Of a DNA stretch of 64,000 bases, positions 62,441 through 64,000 are shown in pieces. Position 1 is the stretch's first letter, and each line of letters begins with the position of its first letter. The translations under genes and the position numbers were made by a program. Origin of the DNA: Methanoregula sp. PtaU1.Bin051 (GTDB lineage Archaea > Halobacteriota > Methanomicrobia > Methanomicrobiales > Methanospirillaceae); NCBI GenBank assembly GCA_002067895.1, contig MVRE01000015.1, positions 1 to 64,000 of the forward strand, read 5' to 3'. The notes under the pieces are model-generated. The model made no database searches, was not told where the DNA came from, and saw nothing but the letters and a program-made list of their open reading frames with translations.

Positions 62441-62498
62441 GACATATGTCAGTCTTCTGTCATTCATATGTCAGACAGAGAGAACCTTCATGTCTGAC
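62441..62498. promoter_or_regulatory. three direct repeats at 22-base spacing upstream of the RHH-ftsZ operon
   Basis: The sites ATGTCAGTC (62446-62454), ATGTCAGAC (62468-62476) and ATGTCTGAC (62490-62498) begin exactly 22 bases apart, two helical turns, so they lie on one face of the DNA. The first is part of a perfect palindrome, GACATATGTC at 62441-62450, and CATATGTCAG is shared by the first two. They lie between the RHH start and a TATA-like TTTTTATA on the minus strand at 62532-62538. They are good candidates for cooperative binding of the RHH protein. Confidence 0.6.
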
Positions 62499-62619
62499 TG
62501 AACCAGATGAAACAAAGTAACACATAAATGTATAAAAACTTTCTTCTCTGCTGATTCTCTTCTTCAAAACGCATTTATGGATTCCCATGCAACAAAATGG
62601 GTGATTATCTGGGTTTTTC

Positions 62620-63618
62620 ATGGCTGCCGGAATGTTGAGAAAAGTAATTCATGGGGGTTCTGGGAAGCGGCAGCGGGAAAAAACTGAGAAAAATGTGCTG
62701 GATTTCAGCGCGAGTACTAATCCATTCCCTCCAGATATAAAATGGAACTGCGATCCGTTTCTTCTGGAAAATTATCCTGATGATAATTATACACTTCTGA
62801 AAGAACTTATCGCTGATACGTTTCACCGGAAACCGGAAGAGATAGGTGTAGGGAACGGATCAATTGAACTGATCCGTGTCTGCTGTAATGTAGTCCTTTC
62901 AAAAAACGGAACTTATTTTACAGAAAATCCGACATTCGGGGAATATGCGTTTTCTGCAGAACTTGCCGGCGGAAAGCCTGTTTACCGGATGAGGGACGCA
63001 GATCTCCTTTTTATCTGCAATCCGAATAATCCGACCGGTTTCCTTCGTTCACTCGATGAAATGCGAATTATTCTTGATGAGCGGCAAAAGGATGGCGGGG
63101 TGCTCTGCGCCGATGAAGCATTCATTGAACTTTCAGATCCTTCCCAGAGCCTGATTGCTGACAGAAGCGATTACTTAATCGTCCTCAGATCCCTTACAAA
63201 ATGTTTCTCGGTTCCTGGCATCCGGTTTGGCTATTGTATCGGAAATCCTGATCTAATCGAAAAGATCGAAGCAACCCGTCTGCCATGGACTGTCAATGCA
63301 TATGCGGAAGCATTTGCGCTTGAAGCATTCCGGTACTATGATGAACTGGCGGAATCCAGAAGGCTAATCGCGCAGGAACGATCATTCCTCTCAGCCTCTT
63401 TATCCGCTCTCGGGCTTTACTGTGAACCGTCATCGGTTAATTTTATTCTTGTCAAGACCGGTTCTGATGTCAGGACTCTCTGCGAAAAACTAGAGAAAAG
63501 GAACATTCTGGTGAGGGACTGCACTTCGTTTGGCCTTCCGAAGTCTATCCGTGTTGCCATACGAACCCGTGACGAGAACCAGTGCCTGCTGGAGGCGCTG
63601 CAGTCATGCTTGCGTTGA
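62620..63618 (+). CDS. cobD: CobD-like threonine-phosphate decarboxylase / HisC-fold PLP enzyme
   Basis: This 332-residue fold I PLP enzyme has VIHGGSGKR then LDFSASTNPFPP at the start, the pattern of CobD, which makes aminopropanol phosphate for the nucleotide loop of cobamides. ICNPNNPTGF, CADEAFIEL and LRSLTKCFSVPGIRFGY with the Schiff-base lysine follow. Histidinol-phosphate aminotransferase has the same fold, but the HGG-SASTNP start and the CobY-like gene that overlaps by 13 bases favour CobD. A TATAAAA at 62531 may be its promoter, shared with the divergent RHH-ftsZ operon. Confidence 0.85.
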   Translation: MAAGMLRKVIHGGSGKRQREKTEKNVLDFSASTNPFPPDIKWNCDPFLLENYPDDNYTLLKELIADTFHRKPEEIGVGNGSIELIRVCCNVVLSKNGTYFTENPTFGEYAFSAELAGGKPVYRMRDADLLFICNPNNPTGFLRSLDEMRIILDERQKDGGVLCADEAFIELSDPSQSLIADRSDYLIVLRSLTKCFSVPGIRFGYCIGNPDLIEKIEATRLPWTVNAYAEAFALEAFRYYDELAESRRLIAQERSFLSASLSALGLYCEPSSVNFILVKTGSDVRTLCEKLEKRNILVRDCTSFGLPKSIRVAIRTRDENQCLLEALQSCLR

Positions 63619-64000
63619 TCATGGCCGGTGGCGAGGGGAGCCGTCTTGATCTTGGCGAAAAACCGCTTGTCGCCGTGGGGGGAAAGCCCATGGTTGCCCA
63701 CGTCATCAACGCTTTTCAGGAATATGGCTGCCATGTCGTTGTTGCAGCATCTCCGAAAACTCCCATGACACAGAACTGGTGCAGGGTAAATGGTATAGAT
63801 GTGATCTCCACCCTTGGAGAGGGGTATGTGGAAGATATGGTCTCCGCTGTAAAAGATCTGGGCGAAATGAATCCGTTGTTTGTCTCCGTCTCTGATCTTC
63901 CATGTCTGCTGCCAGATATTGTTGAAAAAATCCGGATTGCATACCGAAAGTCGGGTATGGATGCCTGTTCTGCTTGGATACCGTTATCTCTTGCCCGAGA
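63606..64000 (+). CDS. cobY: CobY-like adenosylcobinamide-phosphate guanylyltransferase, partial
   Basis: The frame starts at the ATG at 63606, overlaps cobD by 13 bases and runs past the window edge, so only the first 131 codons are seen. MLALIMAGGEGSRLDLGEKPLV is the nucleotide-binding start of nucleotidyltransferases in the MobA/CobY group (residues 1-20 here), and VSVSDLPCLLPDIV carries the metal-binding aspartate. With cobD next to it, the archaeal CobY role of attaching GMP to cobinamide phosphate is likely. A MobA-type role cannot be excluded from the fragment alone. Confidence 0.85.
   Translation, partial: MLALIMAGGEGSRLDLGEKPLVAVGGKPMVAHVINAFQEYGCHVVVAASPKTPMTQNWCRVNGIDVISTLGEGYVEDMVSAVKDLGEMNPLFVSVSDLPCLLPDIVEKIRIAYRKSGMDACSAWIPLSLAR

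Noticed and set aside
62425-62445. Start of the RHH gene at the ATG at 62445
   Set aside because: The ATG is inside a palindrome that belongs to the operator repeats, and the seven extra residues are outside the RHH fold. The ATG at 62424 is preferred, though not proven.

Overview
The window is a stretch of euryarchaeal chromosome, most likely from a methanogen of the order Methanomicrobiales (Methanoregula-like; the genus is an inference). Archaeal markers are PCNA, the primase large subunit, ribosomal protein S17e, Alba, a pyruvoyl arginine decarboxylase, 6-phospho-3-hexuloisomerase, TATA-type promoters and a DUF373 membrane protein. Methanogen markers are the very large investment in tetrapyrrole and corrinoid synthesis and an acetyl-CoA synthase gene set. 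Genes are densely packed with many 4-17 base overlaps.

Layout. 0.2-14.5 kb: a tRNA-Gly, then a nearly continuous plus-strand tetrapyrrole region: precorrin-2 dehydrogenase, hemA, hemB, hemL, hemC, cobA, then the anaerobic cobalamin genes cbiT-L-F-G-H-C-D-E. Uroporphyrinogen-III synthase (hemD) is not recognisable here. 14.5-20.8 kb: small and unknown genes, then a minus-strand mismatch-repair operon mutS-mutL followed by an adenine-glycosylase-like gene that has lost an internal segment and its reading frame. 20.9-26.2 kb: cyclophilin, a membrane HExxH protein, a flavin-binding protein, a metallo-beta-lactamase/double rhodanese protein, a LigT/calcineurin phosphoesterase fusion and arginine decarboxylase.

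26.3-34.3 kb: the most interesting block, a minus-strand operon of bacterial-type acetyl-CoA synthase (acsB), both corrinoid iron-sulfur protein subunits, a RACo-type corrinoid activator, a short MetE-like methyltransferase (candidate MesB methionine synthase) and a CooC-type ATPase. No CO dehydrogenase gene is present. The CooC gene has no ordinary start codon upstream of its P-loop; the only well-placed start is ATA, embedded in ATAA at the stop of the preceding gene.

34.5-48.1 kb: surface proteins, an ACT-ACT-metallo-beta-lactamase protein, a 1.1-kb gene-free AT-rich stretch with inverted repeats, an orphan D12-class adenine methylase, hexuloisomerase, an aminotransferase, an M42 peptidase, tRNA-Arg and a glycan/lipid-sugar group (GT39, flippase-like, methyltransferase, GT2). 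48.1-57.8 kb: M20 peptidase, moaA, rlmE, PCNA-priL, a stand-alone ThiN, S17e, dapA, dapB, a 2[4Fe-4S] ferredoxin, asd and alba. The dap/asd genes form a lysine/diaminopimelate module.

57.9-64.0 kb: DUF373 protein, a coiled-coil protein, a structured intergenic region that looks like a small RNA gene, ftsZ, and a ribbon-helix-helix regulator whose upstream region carries three direct repeats spaced exactly 22 bases apart. The window ends with a cobD-like aminotransferase-fold gene and the start of a cobY-like nucleotidyltransferase, again in cobamide synthesis.
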